From Erythrocercus mccallii (lineage: Eukaryota; Chordata; Aves; Passeriformes; Dicruridae), in the NCBI GenBank assembly GCA_013397435.1, contig VZRG01000029.1, positions 1,209,773 through 1,273,772 on the forward strand: a stretch of 64,000 nt of DNA, in the 5' to 3' direction. The notes beneath the pieces are model-generated. The model had not been told where the DNA came from. It searched no databases and saw only the letters and a program-made list of their open reading frames with translations. A program made the position numbers and the translations under genes. Of this stretch, positions 61,207-64,000 are shown piece after piece; position 1 is the stretch's first letter, and each line of letters starts with the position of its first letter.

Positions 61207-61789
61207 TTAGTATTAATATGCATACAGTCTTTGGGTCCCACATGTTTCTCACTTCAATGCCTAATCATGAAAAAATATTATAATAAAAGACAATTATATA
61301 GTCCAATACAGAGAAGTGAACCAATTCTTTAAGACAAATGTTCTAGTGTCCCTTCTTTTTTAGGCTTCATGGGACATTGTGGGACTGAAAAATTGAGTTC
61401 AACAGAACCATGGAGGATGAGTGAGCATGGCTGTGTTGCTGTGGGGCCACAGATTCTGGCTGTGGACCAAGAAGAATATAACTGAGTTTTCACCACAAAG
61501 CCACTGAAAATACTTCATATAAAAAGTTCTATGTATTCTCCTTCCTTTTTCCTGTCCCTCTCTGCTCCCTGCCTACAGACTGTCAACACTTATGAGTAAG
61601 TAAAACAATAATTCTGAGTATTTTGATGCAAATTGATAACACTTAAATTTAAATAACTCACCTAAAAGCTAAGACATTTTTATTTTGAAGGTTTGAACAA
61701 TGCAAATAACAGAAAAACACATCTCTTAATTAATTGTTTAATGTAAAAATGTTTTACTATTTTTTGCCAATGGTACCTATAAACTGAAG

Positions 61790-61790
<1 letters not shown>

Positions 61791-61826
<36 letters not shown>
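61791..61826 (+). repeat. (TCTA)9 microsatellite
   Basis: Nine perfect TCTA units, the longest pure microsatellite in the window, followed by an ATCTATATATAT run. It is likely to vary in length between individuals. Confidence 0.97.
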
Positions 61827-62989
61827 ATCTATATATATTTTAGGATGCTTTTTCTATGATATTGTGTGTATGTATTTCATATTGGGGTTACAACATTAAG
61901 AACACATTCAGTGGCAGCTTAAAACTTTATCCAGACAACAGCTCAAAATGATGCATTTCACACTATTGAAAAGGAGCACCAGAGTCAGAGTGGGCTTTTT
62001 AGAGACCCAGTGACTGGACTAAAATACCTTTTTAAAAATTACCCTTAAAGCAAGAATATATGGCAGTTTCTTTATGCTTTGTGTATATTGTTGCTAAGTT
62101 TTTATTATAGAGGTAGAAAACAATATTGTTTTCTTCGCTTATTAGTGCTTACTCTGTTTCCATTTTGTTGCATACTTGTGCCATGATTCAGCCCCTAGAA
62201 ATAGACATATTCTTCTGGGCTTCTAATGCTCTAACATCTTGGCTCTCACAGCAAACAAACTTATTTAGCACCAAGTTGCCCTACCTAAAAAATAATTTCT
62301 GAAGGTTTTGTGATCTGGAGTTGCACTAATCTGAACAATAGGCTCTCCTCAGCCTGCTTAGCATTATACCTCATTCAATAGACAGTTTAATGGATGATCC
62401 ACAACAGTACATTACATTTTTGAGCTCTGGGAATTACTCTGCACAGCTCAAGATTTGGGACTGGATTTGGTGGCTGAAATCCAAAAGCTTTTTCCTTTTT
62501 TTAAATACTAAACATTGCCCCTTACCAAGTGGGATTATTTTTCCATCTGTTGAAGGGTTTTCTGCCCTTAGTAACAATATTCAGCTTTTCTGGCTCCTTT
62601 ATGCCCACACTAGTATAACATAGAAGTAACAGAATTTAGCAGCAATGTCAGTAAGCAACTGATGTTTAAGGCATCAGGGAATCAGACCTATAGGTGTGAA
62701 GGACCAAAAGAAGGCCAGTCTTCATCTGGGGGGGGCTTAATATAACCTCCATTGTTTCCACCTCCTTTTAATAGATAATGTCTCATTTTAAAATGGTTGA
62801 GAACTCTTCTCCCATGTTGCTTTCTTGACTAACACACCAGCTGCCTTTGGAAAGTTGGGATAAGGATAAGTTGTGATGGAAGCCTGAGGACTCCTGAGTG
62901 TAAAACCCCAGTTTTCAGTGTGGAGTGTGCCAGGGACAAGCATGGTATGCTCTTGAATACTGCCCGAGTACTGCAGCTCGATAAGCCCT

Positions 62990-63180
62990 GATCTTCCCAG
63001 AGTGACAGTGACAGTGAAAGGAGAACAGGCTGTAATGGGACAGGCTGGTGGCAGCCAAGCTCAGCCAGGCACAGCTGCCTGCCCCAGAGGTGGATCAGCC
63101 TGAGGGGACACCAGGCACACCAGGCTGACCTGCTGGGACTGGCTGAGCTGCTGAACTGAGTACTGAACTTGCCACAGTGC
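62990..63180. other. GC-richer block with short CAG/CTG-type motifs
   Basis: About 190 bp contains GTGACAGTGACAGTG, repeated CAGCC/GGCTG pieces and many CCAGGC motifs. It stands out from AT-rich flanks but has no CR1 landmark and no coding signal I recognise. Confidence 0.2.
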
Positions 63181-64000
63181 AGTCCTGAGAAGACTTGGCT
63201 CCTTAGAGTTTAAATCTCCACTGTGGTAGAATATACATTAAAAAGGGCTAATGTGTATAAATACGGATAGACCAAATATAATATGTGTTAGCACATTAAA
63301 TGCTCCAAAAGGCTCCAGAAAATTACTTCAGCCGTTATTCCCCAATAACTGGAAAATGTATTTAAAAAATCATTTTGTGTGGCTATTTTTGTCACAACAC
63401 ATTTCAGAATGGCTGTCATAACACAGGGAATTTACTTCCACAAACACATTCCAAAAAGTCCTCTATCTGGCAGCAAAAGTCTCAAAAGCAGAGACTACAG
63501 TGCACAGAGAAATATTCCAAATGCACATGATAAAAAAAGAACCCAACCACTTCTGGTTGTTACTGGGTTAATCAGAACTGTTCTGGAAAGTACCAAAAAT
63601 TGCATGTAGTTGTTTCAAAAATCATGGGGATATTTTGAACATTTCCACTGGGTCAAAGCAAAAATAACTATACATCCTTTTTAGGTGATTGTATTCAGAA
63701 GACCAGTCTTGCTAGAGTGACTTAACACATCCATTACTGCAATTATAATTAGTGATAATTACTCTGTAGAATTCCAACGTTCTATTACCACAAGTGAAGG
63801 CCCATGGAAGAAAACAGCATCCAGCATCTCCAGGGCCTTGGAATGAGTGCCTGTGATTTTATAATTTCCAGACTCATTACACTTAGTTTGGGAAAGGCTA
63901 TACATGCATTGTGTAGGTTAAGACTCCTCTCTTTGCTGATTAAAATGAAGCACTGTCATTGACTTATCAGATCCAATATGTCTAATTAACATGGAAAATG

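Larger units (their letters stand above)
58787..64000. other. Non-coding intergenic sequence
   Basis: AT-rich sequence with the AAAC/AAAT and TCTA microsatellites and a GC-richer patch at 63.0-63.18 kb. No gene was recognised up to the window end. Confidence 0.6.

Noticed and set aside
1..64000. tRNA, rRNA, CRISPR array, bacterial or phage genes
   Set aside because: No cloverleaf with A/B boxes, rRNA landmark, spaced direct repeats or compact operon-like coding was seen. The CR1 content shows this is vertebrate nuclear DNA.

Overview
This is a 64 kb stretch of AT-rich vertebrate nuclear DNA, almost certainly from a bird. The main evidence is at least nine 5'-truncated CR1 LINE fragments in both orientations. 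They carry the conserved CR1 3' tail (variants of CCTTCCAACC/CAACTGAGG followed by ATTCTRTGA) and the C-terminal part of the CR1 reverse-transcriptase reading frame. There are no Alu-, B1- or L1-like sequences. The scattered 60-150 codon reading frames are what chance gives in AT-rich DNA or belong to CR1. I see no bacterial operon, phage, CRISPR array, rRNA or tRNA gene.

Layout. Positions 1-31.9 kb look like intron or intergenic DNA with seven CR1 fragments (about 2.9, 3.9, 10.7, 16.3, 19.7, 23.3 and 30.2 kb), simple repeats and a few weak exon-like segments. The best protein-coding signal is a short terminal exon on the + strand at 31,934-32,038. It has a long polypyrimidine tract and CAG acceptor, a 34-codon frame with coding-like base use, a TAA stop and an ATTAAA polyadenylation signal about 110 bp downstream. 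I cannot name the gene. If it is real, much of the left half is probably intron of that gene.

Positions 32.2-56.3 kb hold no recognisable CR1 and no convincing protein gene. This interval contains an orphan CpG island (43.08-43.29 kb), a second GC-rich exon-like block (36.67-36.94 kb) after a 200 bp pyrimidine tract, a possible solo LTR (about 40.9-41.2 kb), and a GC-rich low-CpG block (41.7-42.1 kb). Positions 56.3-64 kb resume CR1-bearing intergenic sequence, with two CR1 copies, TCTA and AAAC microsatellites, and a GC-rich patch near 63.0 kb.

I found no clear new biological system. The items most worth checking are the orphan CpG island, the unidentified terminal exon, two perfect hairpins (572-597 and 8,065-8,088), the CR1-free interval and the LTR-like block. 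Repeat calls rest on recognition of the CR1 consensus by eye, so their ends are approximate.
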